Notes: generated from the letters alone by a model not told the origin. Positions 1-7,304 are shown, counted from the first letter of the stretch. The stretch: 10,704 nt of DNA from Pseudomonadota bacterium (GCA_023424095.1 JAFAEG010000038.1:1-10704), one strand, 5' to 3'. Translations and numbers: made by a program.

Positions 1-8
1 AGAAACGA

Positions 9-60
9 CCCTCACCCGGCTTCGCTTCGCTCAGCCACCCTCTCCCTGAAGGGAGAGGGG
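9..60. repeat. Dispersed GC-rich stem-loop repeat after the deaminase gene
   Basis: A perfect 9-bp inverted repeat, CCCTCTCCC (38-46) and GGGAGAGGG (51-59), encloses a TGAA loop. A near-copy of the left arm, CCCTCACCC (9-17, 8 of 9 identical), lies upstream, so two left arms could compete for one right arm. Between them GGCT (18-21) and AGCC (33-36) can pair around a TCGCT-rich loop. The element begins two bases after the TAA stop of the minus-strand deaminase gene. It resembles the REP-like repeats that are common between genes in sphingomonads and related GC-rich bacteria (from memory, not searched). It could protect the mRNA 3' end or help termination, but no T run follows it, so I do not call it an intrinsic terminator. 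Confidence 0.6.
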
Positions 61-61
61 T

Positions 62-1075
62 TTAGGAGGTGGCGGCGTAGGCGCGGACTTTGGCGAGGTG
101 GTCTTCGATCTCGCCTTCGCTCAGGAACGAGCCCTTGAAGCTGTTTTCGGCCAGTTCGACCAATTGCTCACGGGTCAGGCCCCTGCCCTCCGCCGCGGCG
201 CGGAAATTGTCGTTGATGTAGCCGCCGAAATAAGCGGGATCGTCGGAGTTGAGGGTCACGCGCAGGCCTTCAGCCAGCATGCGGTCGACCGGATGCTCCG
301 TCATGTCGCCGACGACGCAAAGCTTCAAATTGGAGAGCGGGCAGACGGTGAGCGTCATGCGCTCGTCGGCGAGGCGGCGGACGAGCATCGGGTCGTCGAG
401 GCTGCGATTGCCGTGGTCGAGGCGGTCGATGTGGAGCAGGTCGAGCGCTTCGTGGACGTATTCTGCCGGGCCTTCCTCGCCGGCGTGGGCGACGCGCTTG
501 AGGCCGAGGGCCGCGGCGGCGTCGAACACGCGCTGGAACTTGCTTGGCGGGTGGCCGAGTTCGGAACTGTCGAGGCCGACCGCCTCGATCTGCGCGAGCC
601 AGGGCTTGGCCTGTTCAAGCGTGGCGAAGGCGGCCTCCTCGTCGAGATGGCGCAGAAAGCAGAGGATCAGCTTGGAGGTGATGCCGTGGCGTGCCTCGGC
701 GTCGGCCATGCCGGCAAGCAAGCCACGCATCACGACGTCGAAGGATATGCCGCGATCGGTGTGGGTCTGTGGATCGAAGAAGATTTCGGCGTGGACGACG
801 CCGTCCGCCGCGACGCGATCGAAATAAGCGATGGCGAGGTCGCGGAAGTCGTCTTCCGTCTGCAGGACGTTGGCGCCCTGATAATAGATGTCGAGGAAAT
901 CCTGCAGGTTGGAGAAGCTGTAGGCGGCGCGCACTTCCTCGACGCTGGCGAAGGGGATGGCGACATTGTTGCGCTGGGCGAGCGCGAACATCAGCTCGGG
1001 CTCCAGGCTGCCCTCAATATGCATGTGCAACTCGGCCTTGGGCAGGCCGGCGATGAAGGCGGTGAGGTCGGTCAT
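62..1075 (-). CDS. add: Adenosine deaminase family protein, probably adenine deaminase (type 2)
   Basis: A 337-residue zinc hydrolase of the adenosine/adenine deaminase family, cytosolic. Visible zinc ligands are H17 and H19 (in ELHMHIEG), H197 (in AHAGEEG) and D278 (in NSDDP); E200 is the proton donor and H221 (LDHG) the other catalytic residue. The wording HIEGSLEPEL near residue 20, FFDPQTHTDRG at 99-109 and GLDSSELGHPPSKFQRVF at 167-184 matches, as I remember them, the Pseudomonas/fungal adenine deaminases rather than classical adenosine deaminases. The likely reaction is therefore adenine + H2O to hypoxanthine + NH3, although automated pipelines usually label such genes add. It lies 46 bases downstream of a purine phosphoribosyltransferase, which would use the hypoxanthine. 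The start ATG has GGGGA six bases upstream, inside a small hairpin. Family assignment is firm; substrate is inferred. Confidence 0.93.
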   Translation of the reverse strand: MTDLTAFIAGLPKAELHMHIEGSLEPELMFALAQRNNVAIPFASVEEVRAAYSFSNLQDFLDIYYQGANVLQTEDDFRDLAIAYFDRVAADGVVHAEIFFDPQTHTDRGISFDVVMRGLLAGMADAEARHGITSKLILCFLRHLDEEAAFATLEQAKPWLAQIEAVGLDSSELGHPPSKFQRVFDAAAALGLKRVAHAGEEGPAEYVHEALDLLHIDRLDHGNRSLDDPMLVRRLADERMTLTVCPLSNLKLCVVGDMTEHPVDRMLAEGLRVTLNSDDPAYFGGYINDNFRAAAEGRGLTREQLVELAENSFKGSFLSEGEIEDHLAKVRAYAATS

Positions 1076-1080
1076 GTCAT

Positions 1081-1100
1081 GTCCCCGGTCGGTTGGGGAC
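1081..1100 (-). promoter_or_regulatory. Hairpin covering the deaminase ribosome binding site
   Basis: GTCCCC and GGGGAC form a perfect 6-bp inverted repeat with an 8-base loop in the short gap between the phosphoribosyltransferase stop and the deaminase start. On the mRNA the 3' arm holds GGGGA, the only reasonable Shine-Dalgarno sequence, six bases before the start ATG. Another ATG lies directly after the hairpin (1080-1078), but it reads ATG ACA TGA and stops at once, overlapping the true start. The hairpin could tie deaminase translation to ribosomes finishing the upstream gene; this is inference from the sequence. Confidence 0.35.
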
Positions 1101-1121
1101 AGGATATCGGTTCGGGCGGCC

Positions 1122-1652
1122 CTAAGCCAGCCGCTCCGGCACTTCCTCCGCCTCGCCGATCAGCGTCGTGCGCGGCGCAACCGCTTCCCAGGGGAAGACG
1201 AACCAGCGCTTGTCGTCGGTCCGGTCCATGTCAATGCCGGCATATTCGGCCTGGGCGGCGGAGCTGACGTTGTTGATCAGCACGGCGGTGCGGATGTTGG
1301 CCTCGGTGCAGCCATTGGCGCGCAGCGTTTCGCGCAATTTGTTGATCGTGCCGCCGCTGTCGTTGATGTCGTCGATGATCAGGATGCGCACGCCGCTTGC
1401 GCTTTTGTGCGCCAGCTTGACGAGCAGATCGGTGGCGAACTCCTTGTCGCCCGAGCTGTAATCGACGGACAGCAGGGTGATCCCCGTCCGGTGCGCCAGA
1501 TAAGCGGCCGGGACGAGCCCGCCGCGACCGATGCCGACGAGAAAGTCGGGGGTCCAAGAATCCGCCTCCACCTTGCTGGCAACGGATTCCAGGTCGGCGA
1601 GGAAGGTGTCGTAGGGGACGTAATAGAGTTCGGGATGCTGTTCTCGGCTCAT
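1122..1652 (-). CDS. Purine phosphoribosyltransferase (hypoxanthine/xanthine-guanine type)
   Basis: A 176-residue type I phosphoribosyltransferase that should transfer the ribose-5-phosphate of PRPP to a purine base in the cytosol. The PRPP-binding signature ILIIDDINDSGGT is at residues 90-102, with the paired acidic residues and the small-residue loop intact. An N-terminal glycine-rich segment, GIGRGGLVPA (40-49), is typical of the fold, and WFVFPWE (150-156) resembles the base-binding C-terminal motif of small archaeal-type xanthine/guanine enzymes. Base preference cannot be read from the sequence. The next gene downstream is a probable adenine deaminase, so hypoxanthine is a good candidate substrate (giving IMP). 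The ATG start is 13 bases after the gatB stop; the sequence TGAGGA spanning that stop can serve as ribosome binding site, which suggests coupling to gatB. Confidence 0.85.
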   Translation of the reverse strand: MSREQHPELYYVPYDTFLADLESVASKVEADSWTPDFLVGIGRGGLVPAAYLAHRTGITLLSVDYSSGDKEFATDLLVKLAHKSASGVRILIIDDINDSGGTINKLRETLRANGCTEANIRTAVLINNVSSAAQAEYAGIDMDRTDDKRWFVFPWEAVAPRTTLIGEAEEVPERLA

Positions 1653-1665
1653 CGTCCCCGCTTCC

Positions 1666-3129
1666 TCAGCCCAGCGCCTTCTTCAGCAGGTCGTTGACGA
1701 CCCCCGGATTGGCCTTGCCCTGCATCGCCTTCATCGTCTGGCCGACGAAGAAGCCAAAGAGCTTGTCCTTGCCGCCGCGATATTCGGCGACCTTGTCCTC
1801 GTTCGCGGCCATCACCTTGGCGATCTCCGCCTCGATCGCGCCGGTGTCCGACGTCTGCTTCAGGCCCCGCTCCTCGACGATCGCGCCCGGGTCCTGGCCG
1901 GTTTCGAGCATGATCTCGAACACCTGCTTGGCGAGACTGCCCGACAGGGTGCCGTCGGCGGTGAGGGTGAGCAGTTCCGCCGCCTGCGCGGCGCTGACGG
2001 GCGAATCCTCGATCGTGCGGCCGAGGCGGTTCAGCGCGCCGAACAGATCGGACGTGACCCAGTTGGCGGCGCGGACGGCATGTTCCTCGCCGGCCGCGGC
2101 CAGCAGGGCTTCGAACCAGCGCGCGGTCTCGACCTCGGCGGTCAGCACGTTGGCGGCGTAGGCGGAGAGGCCCAGGCCGTCCTGATAACGGGCGCGCTTG
2201 GCGTCCGGCAGTTCGGGCAGGCTTTCGCGGCACTCGGCCAGGAAGGCGTCGCTCAGTTCGACCGGGAGCAGGTCCGGATCCGGGAAGTAGCGATAATCAT
2301 GCGCTTCTTCCTTCGAGCGCAGCGACCGCGTCTCGCCCTTGTCGGGATCGAACAAGCGGGTTTCCTGGATGATTGTGCCGCCATCCTCCAGGACCTCGAC
2401 CTGCCGGTTCGCCTCATAAGCGATCGCGGCTTCGATGAAGCGGACGGAATTGACGTTCTTCGTCTCGGTGCGGATGCCGAAGGGCTGGCCGGGCTTGCGG
2501 ACGCTGACATTGACGTCGGCGCGCATGCTGCCCTGCTCCATATTGCCGTCGCACGAGCCGACATAGCGCAGGATCGAGCGGAGCTTGCGGACGTAGGCGC
2601 CGGCTTCCTCGGGCGAACGCATGTCGGGCTTGGAGACGATCTCCATCAGCGCCACGCCGGAGCGGTTGAGATCGACATAGGACATGCTGGGATGCTGATC
2701 GTGCAGCATCTTCCCGGCGTCCTGCTCGAGATGGATGCGCTCGACGCCGACCTTCGCGGTGGTGTCGCCCTCGAGCTCGATCTCGATTTCGCCCTCGCCG
2801 ACGATCGGGTGGTAGAGCTGGCTGATCTGGTAACCCTGCGGCAGATCCGGGTAGAAATAATTCTTCCGGTCGAAGCGCGACCAGGCGTTGATCTGGGCAT
2901 TCAGCGCCATGCCGGTGCGCACAGCCTGGCGGACGCACTCGCCGTTCAGCACGGGCAGCATGCCGGGCATGGCCGCATCGACCAGGCTGACCTGGCTGTT
3001 CGGCTCCGCGCCGAATGCGGTGGAGGCGCCGGAGAAGAGTTTGGCGTTGGAGGTGACCTGGGCGTGGACCTCGAGGCCGATCACGACCTCCCATTCGCCG
3101 GTGGCGCCGTGGATGCGATAGTCAGACAT
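1666..3129 (-). CDS. gatB: Asp-tRNA(Asn)/Glu-tRNA(Gln) amidotransferase subunit B
   Basis: A 487-residue, full-length GatB, the tRNA-binding and kinase subunit of the cytosolic GatCAB complex. It activates the side chain of misacylated Glu-tRNA(Gln) and/or Asp-tRNA(Asn) with ATP and uses ammonia delivered from GatA. Recognisable blocks: EVVIGLEVHAQ (14-24), NYFYPDLPQGYQISQ (90-104), YVDLNRSGVALMEIVS (151-166), TETKNVNSVRF (221-231) and HDYRYFPDPDLLPV (277-290). The C-terminal roughly 150 residues are the helical GatB/YqeY tail domain, ending in GVVNDLLKKALG. The ATG start lies inside the end of the upstream membrane-protein gene (8-base overlap, ATGTCTGA). Only a weak AAGAGA precedes it, so translation probably depends on re-initiation. 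In most genomes gatB directly follows gatA; here a foreign-looking gene separates them. Confidence 0.98.
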   Translation of the reverse strand: MSDYRIHGATGEWEVVIGLEVHAQVTSNAKLFSGASTAFGAEPNSQVSLVDAAMPGMLPVLNGECVRQAVRTGMALNAQINAWSRFDRKNYFYPDLPQGYQISQLYHPIVGEGEIEIELEGDTTAKVGVERIHLEQDAGKMLHDQHPSMSYVDLNRSGVALMEIVSKPDMRSPEEAGAYVRKLRSILRYVGSCDGNMEQGSMRADVNVSVRKPGQPFGIRTETKNVNSVRFIEAAIAYEANRQVEVLEDGGTIIQETRLFDPDKGETRSLRSKEEAHDYRYFPDPDLLPVELSDAFLAECRESLPELPDAKRARYQDGLGLSAYAANVLTAEVETARWFEALLAAAGEEHAVRAANWVTSDLFGALNRLGRTIEDSPVSAAQAAELLTLTADGTLSGSLAKQVFEIMLETGQDPGAIVEERGLKQTSDTGAIEAEIAKVMAANEDKVAEYRGGKDKLFGFFVGQTMKAMQGKANPGVVNDLLKKALG

Positions 3130-3526
3130 TGAAAAATCTCTTCAAAATGAACCCTGCCGTCGTCACAGCAATCGCAATTGTCAAGAAAGTTACTATCAGA
3201 CCGATCGCAGCCCAATCGAAACCAGCCTTGTCCATGCTTAATAGCACGCCAATCGAACCGGAGGGGATTATGACCAAGTCCGTCCAGTATGGACCTGTCG
3301 CATATCCCGCGAACTTGTAAACAAGACCTCTCAAGCAAAACATGAGCACAACTAAGCAGGTCAGACCTAGACCGACCCACGCGACCTTAGTAAGATCAGG
3401 GTCGACACTAGAGAGTTTGAAACCAACGAACGCGCTTAACCAAGCCCCAAATACCACATTCACGAAGTCCAAAGCCCGATCTACTTGAACGCCCTCCCAA
3501 GCGAGGTCTCGTTCTTCGGCGCTCAC
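3122..3526 (-). CDS. Unrecognised small integral membrane protein between gatA and gatB
   Basis: About 134 residues with no family I recognise. Hydrophobic segments suggest four membrane helices, at roughly residues 19-38, 46-66, 82-98 and 106-128, after a short charged N-terminus (SAEERDLAWEG) and before a basic C-terminus (LKRFFNV). I chose the GTG at 3526 because GTGA gives the usual 4-base overlap with the gatA stop; GTG (3529) and TTG (3532) just upstream are alternatives. The 3' end overlaps gatB by 8 bases. Composition is unlike its neighbours: my hand count of 3181-3480 is about 50% GC, while one sampled line on each side gave 72-77%. It also uses TTA, CTA and AGA codons that look scarce in the surrounding genes. 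Acquisition by transfer into the operon is inferred. A role in tRNA amidation is not supported by anything in the sequence. Confidence 0.8.
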   Translation of the reverse strand: MSAEERDLAWEGVQVDRALDFVNVVFGAWLSAFVGFKLSSVDPDLTKVAWVGLGLTCLVVLMFCLRGLVYKFAGYATGPYWTDLVIIPSGSIGVLLSMDKAGFDWAAIGLIVTFLTIAIAVTTAGFILKRFFNV

Positions 3527-5001
3527 CACCAAGCCTCCGCGCGGTGGGTGAAGCCGGTTCGTTCTTCCAGCGCGAGGCCGGCATTCAGCACGCCTTGCTC
3601 GTCGAAGGCGCGGCCGATCAGCTGGAGGCCCAACGGGAGCCCCTGCGCGTCCAGGCCGGCGGGGACCGACATTGCAGGCAGGCCGGCGAGGCTTGCCGGG
3701 ACCGCGAACACGTCGTTCAGGTACATGGCCAGCGGGTCGCTGGTCTTGTCGCCCAAGGCGAAGGCTGCGCTGGGGGCGGTCGGGGTGAGGATCAGGTCCA
3801 CCTGCTCGAACACTTGTCTGAAATCGCGGGCGATCAGGGCGCGAACCTTCTGCGCCTGGTTGAAGTACGCGTCGTAGAAGCCGGCGGACAGCACGTAAGT
3901 GCCGATCATGATGCGGCGCTTCACTTCCTTACCGAAACCGTCGTGGCGCGTGGCGCGGTACATGCCGTCGATGCCGCCCTCGCCCTCGCTGCGCTGGCCA
4001 TAACGGACGCCGTCATAGCGGGCGAGGTTGGACGAGGCCTCGGCCGGAGCGATGATGTAATAGGTCGGCAGCGCATATTTGGTGTGCGGCAGCGAGACTT
4101 CGACGATCTCGGCGCCCGCATCGCGCATGCGCTGAATGCCCTCGTCCCAGACGCGGCCGATCTCCTCGGGAATGCCGTCGATGCGATATTCCTTGGGGAT
4201 GCCGATCTTCTTGCCGCGAATGTCGCTGTTGAGCGCCGCTTCCCAGTTCGGCACCGGCATGTTCAGCGAGGTCGAATCCTTCGGATCGAAGCCGCTCATC
4301 GCCTCCAGCATGATCGCGCAGTCGCGCACGTCGCGGGCCATCGGCCCGGCCTGGTCGAGCGAGCTGGCGAAGGCGACGACGCCCCAGCGCGAGCAGCGGC
4401 CATAGGTCGGCTTGATCCCGGAGATGCCGACGAAGGCTGCGGGCTGGCGGATCGAGCCGCCAGTGTCGGTGCCGGTCGCGCCAGGGCAGAGCCGCGCCGC
4501 GACCGCCGAAGCGCTGCCGCCCGAGCTTCCGCCCGGGGCGAGCGGCGCATTGCCGCCATCGTTGCGCCGCCAGGGCGAGATGACCGGGCCGTAGGCGCTG
4601 GTCTCGTTGGACGAGCCCATGGCGAATTCGTCCATGTTCAGCTTGCCGAGCATGCCGGCGCCGGCTTCGAACAACTTGCCCGAGACGGTCGACTCATAGA
4701 CCGGTTTGAAGCCGCCGAGCATGTTGGAGCCGGCGGTGGTCTGCACGCCCTTCGTGGCGAACAGATCCTTGATGCCGAGCGGCACACCGGACAGCGGCTT
4801 CAGATCGCCGGAGGCGCGGGCGGCGTCGGCCGCATCGGCGGCGGCGAGCGCATGCTCGGGCGTCTCGACGACATAAGCGTTGAGCGCCCTGCCCTTCTCG
4901 ACATTGGCGTTGAACGCGGTAGCCACTTCGCGGGCCGAGAAAGCGCCGTCGCGGACGCCATCACGGATCGCGGCGACGGTAAGGTCGGTAAGGTCGGACA
5001 C
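3523..5001 (-). CDS. gatA: Asp-tRNA(Asn)/Glu-tRNA(Gln) amidotransferase subunit A
   Basis: A 492-residue amidase-signature enzyme, the glutaminase subunit of GatCAB. It hydrolyses glutamine and channels ammonia to GatB. The Ser-cisSer-Lys triad is complete: K78 (in GIKDLFATKG), S159 (first serine of PGGSSGGSAS) and S183 (in TDTGGSIRQP), with the 24-residue spacing between the serines that is standard for the family. The C-terminal part carries LPAMSVPAG and LPLGLQLIGRAFDE, also typical. The start is GTG at 5001, whose first base is the last base of the gatC stop (TAGTG), with AAGGTGA upstream as ribosome binding site. The stop (3523-3525) overlaps the following membrane-protein gene. Length and motifs are normal; I see nothing broken. 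Confidence 0.98.
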   Translation of the reverse strand: MSDLTDLTVAAIRDGVRDGAFSAREVATAFNANVEKGRALNAYVVETPEHALAAADAADAARASGDLKPLSGVPLGIKDLFATKGVQTTAGSNMLGGFKPVYESTVSGKLFEAGAGMLGKLNMDEFAMGSSNETSAYGPVISPWRRNDGGNAPLAPGGSSGGSASAVAARLCPGATGTDTGGSIRQPAAFVGISGIKPTYGRCSRWGVVAFASSLDQAGPMARDVRDCAIMLEAMSGFDPKDSTSLNMPVPNWEAALNSDIRGKKIGIPKEYRIDGIPEEIGRVWDEGIQRMRDAGAEIVEVSLPHTKYALPTYYIIAPAEASSNLARYDGVRYGQRSEGEGGIDGMYRATRHDGFGKEVKRRIMIGTYVLSAGFYDAYFNQAQKVRALIARDFRQVFEQVDLILTPTAPSAAFALGDKTSDPLAMYLNDVFAVPASLAGLPAMSVPAGLDAQGLPLGLQLIGRAFDEQGVLNAGLALEERTGFTHRAEAWW

Positions 5002-5288
5002 TATTCGATCACCTTCGGCACGGCGAAGAAGCCGTGTTCGGCATTGGGGGCGTTGGCGAGCACCTCGTCGCGCTTGCCGCCGTCGTTGACGACGTCGTCG
5101 CGCAGGCGGAGCTGGTTCGGGATGACGGCGGTCATCGGCTGGATGCCGGTGACGTCGACTTCCGACAATTGCTCGATCCAGCCGAGAATGTTGTTCAGTT
5201 CAGGCTCGAGCGCCGCCACTTCCTCATCGGAAACGGCGATACGCGCCAGCTTGGCGATATGGCGTACGGTTGCGGTATCCACAGACAT
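5001..5288 (-). CDS. gatC: Asp-tRNA(Asn)/Glu-tRNA(Gln) amidotransferase subunit C
   Basis: A 95-residue GatC, the small belt-like subunit that stabilises the GatA-GatB interface. The N-terminal helix begins VRHIAKLARIAVSDEE (residues 8-23), the classical GatC opening. The C-terminal part has the expected ...RDDVV... and HGFFAVPKVIE tail. I start at the ATG at 5288, giving MSVDTATVRH. A longer reading from a TTG at 5324 adds residues unlike the family. There is no convincing Shine-Dalgarno before 5288. A weak promoter-like pair, TTGCCG (5319-5324) and TAGCAG (5296-5301) with 17 bases between, would put the transcript start at or next to the ATG, so the mRNA might be leaderless. It is the first gene of the minus-strand operon and overlaps gatA by one base. 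Confidence 0.96.
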   Translation of the reverse strand: MSVDTATVRHIAKLARIAVSDEEVAALEPELNNILGWIEQLSEVDVTGIQPMTAVIPNQLRLRDDVVNDGGKRDEVLANAPNAEHGFFAVPKVIE

Positions 5289-5352
5289 AGGGCGGCTGCT
5301 AGCAGTGGTGCTGCGGTGCGGCAAGCAGAGCGAATCGCTGGACGCGCGGCTT

Positions 5353-5380
5353 TTACTGTCTTATGTGTCTAATACAGTAA
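5353..5380. promoter_or_regulatory. 28-bp palindromic operator-like site in the divergent promoter region
   Basis: TTACTGTCTTA (5353-5363) and TAATACAGTAA (5370-5380) form 11-bp arms that match at 10 of 11 positions around a 6-base spacer, TGTGTC. The outer seven bases of each arm are perfect. The site ends 13 bases before the peptidase start codon and is AT-rich in an otherwise GC-rich gap between the divergent gatC and peptidase genes. A dimeric regulator binding here would cover the peptidase promoter or transcription start. No regulator gene is in the window, and I could not place convincing -35/-10 boxes for the peptidase. Confidence 0.55.
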
Positions 5381-5393
5381 CAGGGGAATGAAT

Positions 5394-7304
5394 ATGCGCC
5401 TTCTGCTCGCCGCCGCCTTGCTCTCGACCTCGGCCATCGCCGCAGCCCAGCCGCAACCCGCACCTGCGACCGCCGCCGCGAACCTGCCGCGCTACGATGC
5501 GCGCACCTTCTTCGAGACCACGGCTTATTCCATGGCCTCCGGAGACGGCATCGCTTTCTCCAGCGACGGCCGCAACGTGCTGATCAGTTCGGACAAAAGC
5601 GGCGTGTTCAACGTCTATGCCTTGCCGATCGCGGGCGGCGAGCCGGTGCAGATCACGCGGTCCACCACCAACGCGATGACCGCGCTCAGCTATTTTCCGA
5701 ACGACGATCGCATCCTGTTCACCGCCGACCAGGGCGGCAACGAGCTGAACCATGTCTATGTCCGCCTGCCCGACGGCACCGAGCGCGACCTCACGCCGGG
5801 GACCAATTTGAAGGCCGGTTTCGTCGGCTGGAGCGCGGATGGCCGCACCTTCTACATTTCCAGCAATGAGCGCGACCAGGCCGCCTTCGACATCTACGCT
5901 TATGATTCGACCAGCTATGAGCGGCGTCTGGTCTTCACCAATCCGGGTGGCTTCTTCCCCGGCGAAGTGTCGCGCGACGGGCGTCACGTCGTGCTCAGCA
6001 AAGAAAATAGCAGCGCCGACAGCGATGTTTACCTCGCGACGATCGGCGACAACGCGCCGCCGCGCCACATCACCCCGCATCAGGGCAATGTCGCTTTCGG
6101 GGCGCACGGCTTCACGCCGGACGGCCGGAGCCTGATCTACGCCACCGACGAAAGCAGCGAGTTCAGCCAGGCGATCTCCTACGACATCGCCAGCGGCCGG
6201 CGGACGCCTTTGATCGCCGCCGATTGGGACGTGAGCTTCGTCGCTTACTCGCCGAGCGGCCGTTATCGCACGCACGCAATCAATGCCGACGGCCTGACCC
6301 AGCTCGCCATCCGCGACACCCAGGCCAATCGCGATGTGACCCTGCGCGGCATTCCGGAAGGCATGGTCGGCGGGGTGCGTTTCAACCGCGACGAGAGCAA
6401 GATCGCCTTCGTCGTCACCTCCGACACCTCGCCCGCCGACATCTTCGTGGCGGATCTGGCGACCGGCCAGGCGCGGCGGCTGACGACCGCGCTCAATCCG
6501 GCGATCGACGAGCGGCAATTGGTGACGGCGACGGTGGCGCGCTTCGCCTCCTATGACGGACGGCAGATCCCCGGCATCCTCTATCGCCCGCGCGAGGCGA
6601 GCGCGGCCAATCCGGTACCGGCCATCGTTTTGGTCCATGGCGGGCCGGGCGGACAGAGCACGCGCGGCTATTCGGCGATGGTCCAGCACCTCGTGAACAA
6701 TGGCTATGCGGTCTATGCGATCAACAATCGCGGTTCGTCCGGCTACGGCAAGACCTTCTTCCACCTCGACGACCGGCGGCATGGCGACGCGGATCTGAAG
6801 GACGTGGTCGCCTCGCGCGACTGGCTGGCCGGGCAGGACTGGATTTCGGACCGGGTCGCGGTGATGGGCGGCTCCTATGGCGGCTACATCACCGCCGCCG
6901 CTCTGGCCTTTCACCCAACCACCTTCGATGTCGGCGTGAACATTTTCGGCGTGACCAATTGGGAGCGGACGCTGAATTCCATTCCGGCCTGGTGGGGCGC
7001 GCAGCGGGCGGCCCTGTTCGACGAGATGGGCGATCCCGCGACCGATGCCGAGCGGCACCGGGCGATCTCGCCTCTGTTCCACGCCGGACGAATCCAGCGG
7101 CCGCTGCTGGTCGTACAGGGCGCGAACGATCCGCGGGTGTTGCAGGTGGAGAGCGACGAACTGGTCGCCGCCGTCCGCCGCAACAATGTGCCGGTGGAAT
7201 ATGTGCTGTTCCCCGACGAGGGCCACGGCTTCCTGCGCAAGGAGAATCGGGTGACCGCTTCGGAAGCCTATCTGACCTTCCTGAACCAGCACCTGCGTCG
7301 CTGA
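5394..7304 (+). CDS. Secreted S9 family (prolyl oligopeptidase-type) serine peptidase
   Basis: A 636-residue exported peptidase of the dipeptidyl/acylaminoacyl-peptidase group. I start at the second ATG (5394), because AGGGGA (5382-5387) is six bases from it but touches the first ATG (5388). The N-terminus MRLLLAAALLSTSAIAAA is a signal peptide, probably cut before QPQP, so the enzyme should be periplasmic. Residues about 45-360 form a beta-propeller with roughly seven repeats of the type FSSDGRNVLISS, GWSADGRTFYIS and FTPDGRSLIYA. The C-terminal alpha/beta-hydrolase domain has HGGPGG at 415-420 and the full triad: S494 (GGSYGGY), D579 (GANDPRV) and H611 (EGHGF). Known relatives cleave short peptides, often near proline or at blocked N-termini; the exact specificity is not readable. 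A palindromic operator-like site lies just upstream. Confidence 0.93.
   Translation: MRLLLAAALLSTSAIAAAQPQPAPATAAANLPRYDARTFFETTAYSMASGDGIAFSSDGRNVLISSDKSGVFNVYALPIAGGEPVQITRSTTNAMTALSYFPNDDRILFTADQGGNELNHVYVRLPDGTERDLTPGTNLKAGFVGWSADGRTFYISSNERDQAAFDIYAYDSTSYERRLVFTNPGGFFPGEVSRDGRHVVLSKENSSADSDVYLATIGDNAPPRHITPHQGNVAFGAHGFTPDGRSLIYATDESSEFSQAISYDIASGRRTPLIAADWDVSFVAYSPSGRYRTHAINADGLTQLAIRDTQANRDVTLRGIPEGMVGGVRFNRDESKIAFVVTSDTSPADIFVADLATGQARRLTTALNPAIDERQLVTATVARFASYDGRQIPGILYRPREASAANPVPAIVLVHGGPGGQSTRGYSAMVQHLVNNGYAVYAINNRGSSGYGKTFFHLDDRRHGDADLKDVVASRDWLAGQDWISDRVAVMGGSYGGYITAAALAFHPTTFDVGVNIFGVTNWERTLNSIPAWWGAQRAALFDEMGDPATDAERHRAISPLFHAGRIQRPLLVVQGANDPRVLQVESDELVAAVRRNNVPVEYVLFPDEGHGFLRKENRVTASEAYLTFLNQHLRR

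Noticed and set aside
98..1267. 389-residue plus-strand open frame antisense to the deaminase
   Set aside because: The minus strand encodes all zinc ligands of a deaminase. The plus frame crosses two minus-strand genes and has no recognisable domain.
2080..3132. 350-residue plus-strand open frame antisense to gatB
   Set aside because: Shadow of a highly conserved gene; composition typical of antisense frames in GC-rich DNA.
3544..5391. 615-residue plus-strand open frame antisense to gatA and gatC
   Set aside because: gatA and gatC are unmistakable on the other strand. The antisense protein is rich in Arg, Ala, Gly and Val and shows no motif.
5331..5393. Sigma-70 promoter for the peptidase gene
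   Set aside because: Candidate boxes such as TCTTAT or TAATAC lie in the palindrome but lack a matching -35 at 16-18 bases. I report only the palindrome.
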